NCBI RefSeq assembly: GCF_000295095.1
Contig: NZ_JH806633.1
Span: 62,001 to 126,000 of the forward strand
Length of the DNA: 64,000 bases
Direction: 5' to 3'
DNA from: Actinomyces timonensis DSM 23838
GTDB taxonomy: Bacteria; Actinomycetota; Actinomycetes; Actinomycetales; Actinomycetaceae
The position numbers were made by a program, and so were the translations under genes. Positions within the stretch are counted from its first letter, which is position 1, and every line of letters begins with the position of its first letter. This document shows positions 1 through 7,726 of this stretch, in pieces. Under the pieces are notes generated by a model, which saw nothing but the letters and a program-made list of their open reading frames with translations, did not search any database and was not told the DNA's origin.

Positions 1-2
1 TC

Positions 3-104
3 GTCGACGGCCCACCCATCGAAGCGGCCATGGAGGCCTTCACCAGCGTCCTGGCCGTCTCCCGCCTCATCCCCACCATCGATTCCTGGGCCCCCGCCCA
101 CTGA
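3..104 (+). CDS. C-terminal end of a truncated phage ORF
   Basis: An open frame runs from the window edge to a TGA at 102-104, encoding the last 33 residues of a protein (ending TIDSWAPAH). Nothing in it is diagnostic. It ends 14 nt before recT in the same direction, so it is probably part of the same recombination operon, where an exonuclease partner of RecT would be expected. That function cannot be shown from this fragment. Confidence 0.5.
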   Translation, partial: VDGPPIEAAMEAFTSVLAVSRLIPTIDSWAPAH

Positions 105-118
105 CCAAGGACCTACAA

Positions 119-841
119 ATGACCGACCTGATCAACACCCACCCCACCAGCCTGCGCGAGGACCTGGATACCGCAGCCTCCACCGGGGCCGGCCCCGTCG
201 CCCTCGCCGACAGCGCCCGACGCAGCCTGTCCGCATGGGCCGACTCCATGCAATTCGCTAAGGCCCTCGCCAACGCCCTGACCAGCACTGCGCAGTGCCC
301 CGAGGTCTTCAGGGGCAAGCCCGCAGACGCGGCCGCAGCGATCATGAGGGGCATCGCGCTCGGCCTGGACCCCACCACCGCCCTGGAATCCATCTACGTC
401 GTCGCTGGCAAGACCGGCCTGTACGCCCGCTCCATGGTCTCCATCGTCCTCGCCGCAGGCCACGAGATCTGGACCGAGGAATCCACCCCAGAATCAGTCA
501 CCGTCTGCGGACGGCGACGCGGCAGCGAGCACATCGAGCGCTGCACATGGACTATCCAGCGCGCCCAGCAGGCCGGCTACACCTCCAACAAGAAGTACTC
601 CTCCGACCCGCAGGCGATGCTCTACGCCAAGGGCGCCGCTGAGGCCTGCCGCCGCATCGCCCCGGACGCGCTCGCGGGCATGGCCTATTCGGTGGAGGAC
701 ATCGAGCTGGAGAGCACCGAGCCGGTGCGCATCAGCCGGAAGCGCAAGCCCAAGACCGCCGAACCGGCCCCCAAGACCGCCGAACCGGCCCCCGAGGCCG
801 TCGAGGTGGGCGAGGCCGTCGTCGAGGAGGCCCGGCCGTGA
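119..841 (+). CDS. recT: RecT-family single-strand DNA annealing protein
   Basis: A 240-residue protein with the RecT-type core: an N-terminal helical part, then RGIALGLDPTTALESIYVV and GKTGLYARSMVSIVLAAGHE, then a SDPQAMLYAKGAAEACRRIAPD segment. RecT proteins anneal complementary single strands and promote strand exchange during phage recombination. The C-terminus is a low-complexity tail with two copies of KTAEPAP (a 21-nt direct repeat at about 751-793), probably a flexible linker. The start ATG is preceded by an A-rich spacer with only a weak ribosome site. The stop overlaps the GTG of the next gene (GTGA), so the two are translationally coupled. The family call rests on the core motif; the subfamily is not determined. 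Confidence 0.8.
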   Translation: MTDLINTHPTSLREDLDTAASTGAGPVALADSARRSLSAWADSMQFAKALANALTSTAQCPEVFRGKPADAAAAIMRGIALGLDPTTALESIYVVAGKTGLYARSMVSIVLAAGHEIWTEESTPESVTVCGRRRGSEHIERCTWTIQRAQQAGYTSNKKYSSDPQAMLYAKGAAEACRRIAPDALAGMAYSVEDIELESTEPVRISRKRKPKTAEPAPKTAEPAPEAVEVGEAVVEEARP

Positions 842-1077
842 ACGCCGATCAGCGCGAGTGGACGTGGAGGATGCTCCAGAGCGTCCCCCTGACCCACCAG
901 AGGTGCGAGGCCATCGCCGACCTCATGGACGAGCTGCGGTCGGCGCGCATGGTGCTGACCAGCCAGGTCACCGCCGAGATCCGCCACGGGGAGCGCCCCG
1001 TCATGATCCTGCGGTTCACCGCGCGCCCCATGACCGAGAAGCAGGCGAAAGAACTCGGGATCGAGGCCCGGCAATGA
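838..1077 (+). CDS. Small hypothetical phage protein
   Basis: A 79-residue protein starting at GTG 838, which overlaps the recT stop as GTGA. It is charged and helical, with no cysteine pairs, signal peptide or membrane segment. Its stop overlaps the ATG of the next gene (ATGA at 1074). Its place between RecT and later recombination genes suggests an accessory role in the same module. No family is recognised. Confidence 0.65.
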   Translation: MNADQREWTWRMLQSVPLTHQRCEAIADLMDELRSARMVLTSQVTAEIRHGERPVMILRFTARPMTEKQAKELGIEARQ

Positions 1078-1571
1078 TTTTCCCCGAAAAGAAGAGGACG
1101 ACGCTGGAACGCACCACCGTCGAAGGCTTCGACACGTTGAGACTCTCACCACGACTTGGTTACCTTGACCTCATTGCAACTGACGCGTTGGATCACAATT
1201 ATGCAGTTCTACAGGGCGAAGATTTCAACCTCCTTCTCCCACCGGAAATACCCGGCGTTAAACCTTTCGAGCCGTCTGGGCGAGTCTCCCGCGTATTCTC
1301 GGGCACTCACGCGCCGTACAGCGCGTTCGAAATGAAGCGACTAGTGGCGAGAGTACTCGCTCTCTTCAAATGCCCCGTGATACAGCGCAATGACGTGGTC
1401 ATAGAGGTGGCGGACAACCGGTGCTGCTATATCGCTGAGGAACCTGACGACGTCGTCTACGTGCTCTTCAACGGGGATGGCATGGCAGATGTGTTTGACA
1501 CCTTCTTGCCGCGCACATTCGAAGGCGTGGCGTCAATCGTCTGCACACTGATCGACGGGGACAGTCTGTGA
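1074..1571 (+). CDS. Hypothetical protein of lower GC than its neighbours
   Basis: A 165-residue protein starting MIFPEKKRTTLER at an ATG overlapping the upstream stop. Mixed alpha/beta composition, no membrane segment or signal. Codon use is noticeably less GC-biased at the third position than in recT or the methylase genes, and the next gene (1622-2326) shares this, so the two look like one acquired cassette. No catalytic motif is recognised. Candidates for such phage morons include anti-defence or host-takeover proteins, but nothing in the sequence decides it. Confidence 0.65.
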   Translation: MIFPEKKRTTLERTTVEGFDTLRLSPRLGYLDLIATDALDHNYAVLQGEDFNLLLPPEIPGVKPFEPSGRVSRVFSGTHAPYSAFEMKRLVARVLALFKCPVIQRNDVVIEVADNRCCYIAEEPDDVVYVLFNGDGMADVFDTFLPRTFEGVASIVCTLIDGDSL

Positions 1572-1621
1572 CGAACATTAGCCTGAGTCTCCACACCACT
1601 GACTAGTAGCAAGGAAAGATC

Positions 1622-2326
1622 ATGATATTCGTGAGAAGTATCTTCGAGAATGGGCGTCCGTTCGTGATCGCCGAGAACGGAGGCGCCGCCTGGGTCGCAG
1701 ACCCAGTGTTCGACAAGGTGATCATGAGCCCGTCCTCCCGCATCGAGCGAGTCCTGCACGAGCGCGTCCTCCTCGCCGAGGCTTACAACGGGACCAAGAC
1801 GCTGGAAATCGGTGACGACACAGCTATTTACATGCGAGACAGCCTCGTCCGGAAGAGGATCGTTAGCGTCGCCGCCCTGACGTCAGTCAAAGCCGAACCA
1901 TACGCTCTCGGTGTCACTGTCGGCTGCGATACGGCCACCGTCATCAGTTTATCGGGACGCAATAGATGGTACGCGCCGTGGTTACCCTGCTCGTACAGCA
2001 CCGAGGAAGCCATTGATAAAATTGTCGAGCGAGTCTCGCAGGCCGAACCGGCCCCGAGCGCTTACCGTGCCATATTGGAGACCAATGGCATCCTGAAAGC
2101 CCTGCACCTCAACATGTGCCTCAATTATGTCGTCTCCAACGACCAGCATCGCATCGGATGGGGCATTTACAAGCACGGCATAGAGATCATCGCCGGCCCA
2201 TATCCCAGCGATCTGGTCGTCTACCGCCATATCAACAGAGACGGGATTACCCTCACCCCCGTCCAGGCCGCAGAAATGGCCGCCGCCTCCATCCTCACGG
2301 ACTTGGCCGACGAATGGGATGCGTGA
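1622..2326 (+). CDS. Hypothetical protein, second gene of the lower-GC cassette
   Basis: A 234-residue protein (MIFVRSIFENGRPF...), ATG preceded by AAGGAAAG. It shares the less GC-biased composition of the preceding gene but shows no clear sequence similarity to it apart from the MIF start. Soluble, no recognised motif. Its TGA (2324-2326) overlaps the ATG of the C5 methylase, so expression is coupled to the methylase genes, which makes a DNA-modification or protection role thinkable but unproven. Confidence 0.65.
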   Translation: MIFVRSIFENGRPFVIAENGGAAWVADPVFDKVIMSPSSRIERVLHERVLLAEAYNGTKTLEIGDDTAIYMRDSLVRKRIVSVAALTSVKAEPYALGVTVGCDTATVISLSGRNRWYAPWLPCSYSTEEAIDKIVERVSQAEPAPSAYRAILETNGILKALHLNMCLNYVVSNDQHRIGWGIYKHGIEIIAGPYPSDLVVYRHINRDGITLTPVQAAEMAAASILTDLADEWDA

Positions 2327-3429
2327 TGACCACCGTCGGATCATTGTTCGCCGGATACGGGGGCTTGGACCTCGCCCTCGGCATGCTCGGCCCCGTGCGC
2401 ACCGCATGGGTGGCTGACATCGAGCCCGGCCCCCGCGCGGTGCTCGCCCACCGGTACCCGGACACCCCGAATCTGGGTGACGTCACCCGCGTGGACTGGG
2501 CGCGCGTGGAGCCCGTGGACGTCATCACCGGCGGGTCGCCCTGCCAGGACCTGTCAACTGCGGGGCGCCGGGCGGGCATGCGCCCCGGCACGAGGTCGGG
2601 GCTCTGGGAGTCCATGGTCACCGCCATCCACCGGCTCGCCCCGCTGGTGGTCATCTGGGAGAACGTCGCCGGGGCCTTGTCGGCCCCGGCATGGAGTAGG
2701 AGTGACGATGACGATTTCGTGGGAGCCCGAGGCTGGACTGTGGACCAGGAGCAGCCCCTATGCCGGGCGCTCGGCCGTGTGGCAGGAGACCTGGCCGACC
2801 TCGGGTATGACGCGCAGTGGACGACTGTGCGCGCCTCCGACGTCGGCGCCCCCCACCGGCGAGCCAGACTCTTCCTGCTCGCCACGCGGCGGGAGGCTGC
2901 TGCCGACGCCCTCCGCATCATCAGCGACTGGCCCCGGCACCCACGGGACGGGCGCCCCGAACCTCCAGACCGTGATCGCTCGGCTGTGAGGCTCCTGCCG
3001 ACCCCGAAGGCGCAGCCCGAGCAGCGGCAGTCCCCAGGGTACGGGCTCTCGCTCGGAGACCTGGCCGTCAGCACCGCTGAGCGCGGCGGCATCGACTACG
3101 GCACCTACCTGCCGGCCATCATCCAGTGGGAGACTCTGACCCGCCCGAGCCCGCCCCCCACCGAACCCACCCCCACCGGGCGACGCCTGTCCGCCCGGTT
3201 CGTGGAGTGGATGATGGGCCTCCCCGAGGGGTGGGTCACCGACGTGCCGGGCGTGTCCCGCACCGCGCAGCTGCGCCTGCTCGGCAACGGCGTCGTCCCC
3301 CAGCAGGCCGCCCACGCCCTGAGCATCCTCGCCGGCTGGGCCGCCATGGGGGGGCACGCCCCCGAGGAGACGGATGAGCTCGGCACACCGGACATGCTCG
3401 CATCCCTCATCGCGAGGGAGGCCTGCTGA
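2326..3429 (+). CDS. Phage C5-cytosine DNA methyltransferase
   Basis: A 367-residue DNA (cytosine-5) methyltransferase. Motif I (SAM binding) is at residues 4-14 (GSLFAGYGGLD), motif IV with the catalytic cysteine is GGSPCQDLS near residue 71, motif VI is the ENV of WENVAG, motif VIII is HRRARLFLLA, and motif X is LGNGVVPQQA near the C-terminus. All core residues are present, so it should be active. The ATG at 2326 is preferred; a GTG lies one codon upstream. No restriction endonuclease is adjacent, which points to an orphan methylase protecting phage DNA from host restriction. The gene overlaps its neighbours by 1 nt on both sides. Confidence 0.92.
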   Translation: MTTVGSLFAGYGGLDLALGMLGPVRTAWVADIEPGPRAVLAHRYPDTPNLGDVTRVDWARVEPVDVITGGSPCQDLSTAGRRAGMRPGTRSGLWESMVTAIHRLAPLVVIWENVAGALSAPAWSRSDDDDFVGARGWTVDQEQPLCRALGRVAGDLADLGYDAQWTTVRASDVGAPHRRARLFLLATRREAAADALRIISDWPRHPRDGRPEPPDRDRSAVRLLPTPKAQPEQRQSPGYGLSLGDLAVSTAERGGIDYGTYLPAIIQWETLTRPSPPPTEPTPTGRRLSARFVEWMMGLPEGWVTDVPGVSRTAQLRLLGNGVVPQQAAHALSILAGWAAMGGHAPEETDELGTPDMLASLIAREAC

Positions 3430-3995
3430 TGAGACTGGCGATCGCCGACCCGCCGTACCTGGGACGCGCCACCCTCTGGTACGGCGGCGGACAGCACCCG
3501 CACTACGGCACTCCCGGGAGAGCCAAAGGACGCAGGCGCGAGGATAGAGAGTGGCATCCTGATGCCGGCCTGTGGGATGACCCCGAGCAGCACATGGAGC
3601 TCATGACCGACCTCGACCTCCACTGGGACGGGTGGGCGATGGCGGCGTCCGCCAAGACCCTCGGCGAGCTCCTGCCGCACGCGGACCTGCTGGGCGCCAG
3701 ATGCGGCATTTGGCATGTCACCAACGCCATCCCCGACGGCGCCAGGGTCAGATCCACCTGGGAGGCGCTCATCTTCCGCGTGCCCGACTCGCGTCGCGCC
3801 GCCAGCACCGGCATGAGCGTCCCCGACACGCTCCAGGCCCCCCACCCCCAGGCCGGGCTCGTCGGAGCCAAGCCTGACCAGTGGGTCACCTGGGTGCTGG
3901 ATCTCCTGGGCTACGACCCCGCCGAGGACACTGTGGACGATCTCTTCCCGGGGTCCGGCGCGGTCTCCAGGGTCATCGCGGGGAGGCTGCTGTGA
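3429..3995 (+). CDS. Small DPPY-type DNA methyltransferase-like protein
   Basis: A 188-residue protein that begins MRLAIADPPYLG, a DPPY catalytic motif of amino-methyltransferases (N6-adenine or N4-cytosine) within ten residues of the start. Near the C-terminus is DDLFPGSGAVSRVI, matching the FxGxG SAM-binding motif. DPPY before FxGxG is the order of the beta class. At 188 residues it is shorter than most such enzymes and has little room for a target-recognition domain. It overlaps the C5 methylase stop (TGATG), so the phage makes two modification enzymes from coupled genes. Specificity cannot be read from the sequence. Confidence 0.75.
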   Translation: MRLAIADPPYLGRATLWYGGGQHPHYGTPGRAKGRRREDREWHPDAGLWDDPEQHMELMTDLDLHWDGWAMAASAKTLGELLPHADLLGARCGIWHVTNAIPDGARVRSTWEALIFRVPDSRRAASTGMSVPDTLQAPHPQAGLVGAKPDQWVTWVLDLLGYDPAEDTVDDLFPGSGAVSRVIAGRLL

Positions 3996-4381
3996 CCTCA
4001 CCCATGATCCTCACCCTCGACGTGCCCGCGTCCCTGTGGCTCACCTCCAATGGCCGCTACCACTGGGCCGAGAAAGCGAGGCGCGTGCGGGACCTGCGGG
4101 CCATCGCCCGCATGCAGGCACGCCGCGCCCACCTCCCCAAGCACCTGGCCCGGGCCCGCATCGAGGTCTTCGTGCACGGCCGCACACGCCGACGCACAGA
4201 CCCCGCCAACGCCTACCCCACCATCAAGGCCGCCGTGGACGGGCTCATCGACTACGAGTTCCTCCCCGACGACGATGCCACGCACCTGATCGGCCCCGAT
4301 ATGCGCATCGGGGCGGCCATCCCCGACCTGCCCACCGGCGCCCACCGACTCACCCTGCACATCACTGAGGAGACACCATGA
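3992..4381 (+). CDS. RusA-like Holliday junction resolvase
   Basis: A 129-residue protein from GTG 3992, overlapping the upstream stop as GTGA. It has the RusA-family signature: a basic region followed by RTDPANAYPTIKAAVDGLIDY (DPxN, K, DGL) and then LPDDDAT, where the acidic residues coordinate Mg2+ for junction cleavage. RusA-type enzymes resolve branched recombination and replication intermediates, which fits a neighbour of RecT. The length matches the family. The ATGA overlap with the following gene continues the coupled operon. Confidence 0.8.
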   Translation: MTSPMILTLDVPASLWLTSNGRYHWAEKARRVRDLRAIARMQARRAHLPKHLARARIEVFVHGRTRRRTDPANAYPTIKAAVDGLIDYEFLPDDDATHLIGPDMRIGAAIPDLPTGAHRLTLHITEETP

Positions 4382-4854
4382 ACCGCGTCATCCGAGAATC
4401 CCGCCCCATCTCCCGAGGCCGCGCCCACTGCGACGTCTGCGGACGCCGCATCGCCCCGGGAACTCGATATGGCTCCGACACTGTGGCCGACGAGGGCAGC
4501 ATCTGGCGATTCAACGAGTGCCCCGCCTGCCTCGACGTCCGCTCCTACGTCATCGACTGGGCCGAAGAGCTCTGGGAGGAGAACCCAAGGGGCATGACCT
4601 ACGAGTGGCACAGCGAAATGCTGGGCCACTCCAGCGACGCGGACTATCTGCCCCGTGTCCTGTCAGGACAGATCCGCCTCACTGAGGACGCGGCGCGCGA
4701 GGCCATCGCCGCGCACCTCCACGGCCTCAACCAGGACGCCAGCGACGCCGAGGCGAAGGACAGAATGAACCCGTGGTCTGAGGAGGAGTGGGCAGCGTTC
4801 ACGTGGCGCATGCGCACCAGCCGGGCACTCCACCCCGAGGGGGTCGCAGCATGA
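4378..4854 (+). CDS. Zinc-ribbon hypothetical protein
   Basis: A 158-residue protein with an N-terminal zinc ribbon: CDVCGRR near residues 18-24 and CPAC near 48-51. The rest is acidic and helical with many tryptophans and no other motif. Such ribbons in phage early genes usually bind nucleic acid or protein partners. Coupled by ATGA overlaps to the RusA-like gene upstream and the DUF4326 gene downstream. Function unknown. Confidence 0.7.
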   Translation: MNRVIRESRPISRGRAHCDVCGRRIAPGTRYGSDTVADEGSIWRFNECPACLDVRSYVIDWAEELWEENPRGMTYEWHSEMLGHSSDADYLPRVLSGQIRLTEDAAREAIAAHLHGLNQDASDAEAKDRMNPWSEEEWAAFTWRMRTSRALHPEGVAA

Positions 4855-5231
4855 CACCCAAGCGGGTCCAGAGGAAGCGCGCCACGGGGTGGCGGGCACC
4901 CATGTGCTCCTGCGGATGCGGCAAGCCCGCCATCTATGTCGGGCGCGGCACCAAGTGGGGCAACCCCTACAAGGTCGTGCGCGACACCAACGACTGGAAG
5001 GTCATAGACCTCGCCTGCCACGGCTACCTCGACGTCCTCGACACGCACCTGGACTACGAGGCGGCGCAGGCGTCCGCCGTCTGCTACTTCCGGGACATCT
5101 TCGCTGACGACCTGCTCGGGCAGGTCTACGCCGAGGAGGAGCTCGGCGGGCACGACCTCATGTGCTGGTGCCCGCTCGACGCCCCCTGCCACGCCGACGT
5201 CCTACTGGAGTACGCCAACGTTGGGAGCTGA
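4851..5231 (+). CDS. DUF4326 domain protein
   Basis: A 126-residue protein from ATG 4851 (overlapping the upstream stop). It has the features of DUF4326: a start PKRVQRKRATGW, then YVGRGTKWGNPY, and a C-terminal LMCWCPLDAPCHADVLLE with conserved Cys and His. DUF4326 occurs widely in phages and its function is not established; the Cys/His cluster suggests metal or nucleotide binding. Six bases upstream of the start are GTCGCAGC, a poor ribosome site, so coupling is probably important. Confidence 0.8.
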   Translation: MTPKRVQRKRATGWRAPMCSCGCGKPAIYVGRGTKWGNPYKVVRDTNDWKVIDLACHGYLDVLDTHLDYEAAQASAVCYFRDIFADDLLGQVYAEEELGGHDLMCWCPLDAPCHADVLLEYANVGS

Positions 5232-5233
5232 GC

Positions 5234-6196
5234 ATGAGGATCCGGACCATTAAGCCAGACTTCTGGACGAGCGACGACATCGCCGCCCTCACCTACTTCG
5301 AGCGCTTGCTCTTCATAGGCCTGTGGTCCTATGTGGACGACAACGGCGTGGGGCGCGACAGTGAGCAGCTCATCCTGTGCTCACTGTTCCCTCTCGACGC
5401 ACTCACTGAGGGCTCAGTGAGTGTTCACGGAGGCCTCATGACGCTCTCAAACAGGGGGTTGATCACCCGATTCCGGGGCCCCGACGGGGGGAGTTATCTA
5501 CAGGTCAATGCGTGGGACAAACATCAGCGCGTGAATCGCCCGTCGAAGCCGAGATATCCGCGCTATGACGCCGAAACCTGCACACTCACTGAGGGCTCAG
5601 TGAGTACTCATGACACCCTCACTGAGGGCTCACTCCCGGAACAGGGAACAGGGAACAGGGAACAGGGAACAGGGAAATTCTTCGTCGGCGATGAGATCGC
5701 CGACCCCGATTCGCCGCAGCCCTCGCCCCCGGCCTCCGACGGCTACGTCGAGCCGCCGGGGCTGGGCGTCGCCCTGGTCTCCAGCGAGCGCGAAGAGCTC
5801 GCCCGGGACAAGCGCGCCGTCGGTGGAGTCGACGACGAGGACCGCCCGGACGTCGAGCGGGTCTGCGACGCCATGGCCGACTCCGTCCAGCGCCGCACCG
5901 GCAAGCGCCCCCGCATCACCAGGGCCTGGCGCACCAGCGCCCGGCTCATGATCGACCGCGACCAGGTCACCGTCGACAGCGCCCTCGCCGCCATCGATTG
6001 GGTCGAGGGCGACGACTTCTGGCGCGCCAACGTCCTGTCCATGCCGACGCTGCGCAAACAATTCGACCGGCTCCGCCTGTCCGCCCAGCGCGATCGGGCG
6101 CCGCGACTGTCCCAGGCCGAGCAGATCTTCCTGGACTCCCAGCGCCCGTCCGAGGAACCGGCGCCGCTCCCGATGATGATCGGGGGCGCGGCATGA
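5234..6196 (+). CDS. Phage replication initiator (replisome organiser-like)
   Basis: A 320-residue protein starting MRIRTIKPDFWTSDDIAALTYFERLLFIGLWSYVDDNGVG, the typical N-terminal winged-helix start of phage replication initiators in Gram-positive hosts. A low-complexity middle (residues about 117-147, with repeated TEGS and REQGTGN) is encoded by DNA repeats (see the repeat entry). The C-terminal half is helical and resembles DnaD/O-type C-termini. By analogy to lambda O, it should bind repeats inside its own gene and recruit the helicase machinery. Start 5234 is the first ATG after the DUF4326 stop. The call is by N-terminal motif, context and internal repeats. Confidence 0.75.
   Translation: MRIRTIKPDFWTSDDIAALTYFERLLFIGLWSYVDDNGVGRDSEQLILCSLFPLDALTEGSVSVHGGLMTLSNRGLITRFRGPDGGSYLQVNAWDKHQRVNRPSKPRYPRYDAETCTLTEGSVSTHDTLTEGSLPEQGTGNREQGTGKFFVGDEIADPDSPQPSPPASDGYVEPPGLGVALVSSEREELARDKRAVGGVDDEDRPDVERVCDAMADSVQRRTGKRPRITRAWRTSARLMIDRDQVTVDSALAAIDWVEGDDFWRANVLSMPTLRKQFDRLRLSAQRDRAPRLSQAEQIFLDSQRPSEEPAPLPMMIGGAA
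5400..5672. repeat. Candidate replication origin: palindromic iterons plus GGAACAG tandem array
   Basis: Inside the initiator gene are two copies of a palindrome with 10-11-bp arms, CACTCACTGAG-GG-CTCAGTGAGTG at 5400-5423 and the 22-bp core again at 5584-5605. A third partial copy (CTCACTGAGGGCTCA) is at 5618-5632. It is followed directly by five tandem heptamers GGAACAG at 5638-5672. Iterons within the initiator gene are the arrangement of the lambda origin, so this is probably where the initiator binds. The palindromes and repeat counts are seen directly; origin function is inferred. Confidence 0.65.
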
Positions 6197-6837
6197 TCAC
6201 CACCCAGGCGATGGGCCGCGTCCTGTACGCGCTGACCCTGGCGAACCTGAACTTCGCGATGCGGGGCCAGGACGCCTTCTGGGCCCAGGCCATCAACGCC
6301 GCCGCCCCGGACGCCACCGAGTCCGGGCTCATGGCCGGCGCCGCCTGGCTCGCCACGCGCCGCGAGACATCCGAGAGGGCGCCCAAGGTCACTCCCGGGG
6401 ACCTCCTGGAGGCGATGCGGTCCGCGCCCTCGGGCTCCTACGCCGAGCGCCGGGCCAGGCTGCGCGACGAGATCGCCGCCCACGGCGAGTTCATCCCCGC
6501 CGGGCTCGGCCGTGAGCCGGCCGTCGAGATCGCCTGGCGCCGGATCGCCCAGGAGCGGTTCATGGACGGCCTGGACCGCGACTCGGCCGAGGACGCCGCG
6601 TGGGACGCGATCGGGCGGACCCCGCCGCCGGCGATCGAGGGGCCGGACGTCCTCGGCGGACTCACCGGCCCGGAGCGCGCCCGGGAAGTCCTCCGCAGGC
6701 TCAGAACCCCCCCGGATCATCCACCGCTGCCGCCTAGAACGCGACAGAATGCGTCGGATGCACCCCGGGAAGGGTGGGGTGGAAAAAGTTCCTCAGATCG
6801 GCTCACAGGAAATGCACGGAACAGGACGGGACAATGA
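6193..6837 (+). CDS. Hypothetical replication-module protein
   Basis: A 214-residue protein from ATG 6193, overlapping the initiator stop as ATGA. It is helical and Ala/Arg-rich, with a basic, disordered C-terminus. Its place directly after the initiator is where helicase loaders or primase-associated factors sit in phages, but there is no P-loop or other ATPase motif, so a DnaC-type loader is not supported. It overlaps the next gene by 4 nt. Confidence 0.6.
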   Translation: MITTQAMGRVLYALTLANLNFAMRGQDAFWAQAINAAAPDATESGLMAGAAWLATRRETSERAPKVTPGDLLEAMRSAPSGSYAERRARLRDEIAAHGEFIPAGLGREPAVEIAWRRIAQERFMDGLDRDSAEDAAWDAIGRTPPPAIEGPDVLGGLTGPERAREVLRRLRTPPDHPPLPPRTRQNASDAPREGWGGKSSSDRLTGNARNRTGQ

Positions 6838-7358
6838 GTGAGTGGGTGGACTGGATCCAGTGGGGCGCCCCGGAGGTCGCCCGCCGCATCGCCGCGCTCG
6901 ACCCGACCCCCGGCAGGAGCGGGCACGGCCCGGCCGCCGGGAGGTTCGCCGGGAGGTTCGCCGGGCGCGCGCCCGCCAGGCACGCCGTCATCGCCCTGGC
7001 CCAGGACGCCGCCCGCATCGTCCGCGAGCGCGAGGCCATGCACCGGGGCGTTCTCAGGGCGGGGCTCGCCCGCCTCGGGCTGGCCGAGGGGTGCGCGTTC
7101 CTGGCGGCCACGGCGGCCGAGGTCGAGCGCACCGACTTCGAGGTGCTGTGGGGCACCGGGCGGGCGCTGACGCTCCTACTGGCGCGCTGCGATCAGGTCG
7201 AGGGGCTGGCCGAGCCGGTGCGCGTCCTGCGGGACTGCGACCCGCCGTGCCCCGAGTGCGGGCACGGCGTCGTGCTGTTCGACGGGGAGAGGGCGGCGTG
7301 CCTGCGGTGCCGGGCGTCCTGGGTGCCGGCGCTGCCGCCGCTCCGCCAACCAGAATGA
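6834..7358 (+). CDS. Hypothetical protein with C-terminal zinc ribbon
   Basis: A 174-residue protein from ATG 6834 (ATGA overlap). It has a short duplicated stretch GRFAGRFAGR near residue 39, a helical middle, and a C-terminal zinc ribbon CPECG...CLRC (residues about 139-160). It is the last gene of the rightward recombination/replication operon and is followed by the strong terminator at 7441-7482. Nucleic-acid binding is likely; a specific role is not evident. Confidence 0.65.
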   Translation: MSEWVDWIQWGAPEVARRIAALDPTPGRSGHGPAAGRFAGRFAGRAPARHAVIALAQDAARIVREREAMHRGVLRAGLARLGLAEGCAFLAATAAEVERTDFEVLWGTGRALTLLLARCDQVEGLAEPVRVLRDCDPPCPECGHGVVLFDGERAACLRCRASWVPALPPLRQPE

Positions 7359-7440
7359 ATGCTGAAGATCACTCTTAGGGGGTTCCTTTCGGCGCGACGA
7401 GATGTAACCGGCGACGACCGGCCCCGCCGGTCCAAGACGA

Positions 7441-7482
7441 TTAGGGGGCCGTCCCCACCCAGTGGTGGGGACGGCCCCCTAA
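7441..7482. terminator. Bidirectional terminator between convergent operons
   Basis: A perfect 19-bp inverted repeat (7441-7459 with 7464-7482) around a 4-nt CAGT loop, with AT-rich stem ends so that either strand gives a short U run. It sits between the rightward replication operon and the leftward repressor operon and should stop both. Confidence 0.9.
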
Positions 7483-7493
7483 TTCGCGCGCTG

Positions 7494-7682
7494 CTAGGCG
7501 ATGGGCGCCCGGCCCTTGTACTTCGGGTTGGGGCGCCGCAGCACCGCACGGTAGTCCGACCCCCAGAACCAGTTCTCCTTCCCCGACGTCGAGACCACCT
7601 CCCATCCCTGCGCGACCAGCTTGCTGGTCTCCTTCGACTTGCGCACCGTCACGGTCTCGTACGGCTGCTTCGACTTCCTCAT
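7494..7682 (-). CDS. Small basic hypothetical protein in the repressor operon
   Basis: A 62-residue protein starting MRKSKQPYETV. The ATG at 7682 has a good GGAG eight bases upstream. A longer version from ATG 7730 would overlap the repressor stop as ATGA, adding 16 residues, and cannot be excluded. The sequence contains LVAQGWEVVSTSG, reminiscent of small GWE-containing phage proteins. It is co-transcribed with the repressor, so it should be expressed in the lysogen. Function unknown. Confidence 0.6.
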   Translation of the reverse strand: MRKSKQPYETVTVRKSKETSKLVAQGWEVVSTSGKENWFWGSDYRAVLRRPNPKYKGRAPIA

Positions 7683-7726
7683 GATCCCGTCTCCAATCAT
7701 CATCTCGTGAGGTGGCGCGCCCCGTG

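Noticed and set aside
5638-5672. GGAACAG tandem repeats as a CRISPR array
   Set aside because: The units are contiguous 7-mers without spacers and lie within a coding sequence.
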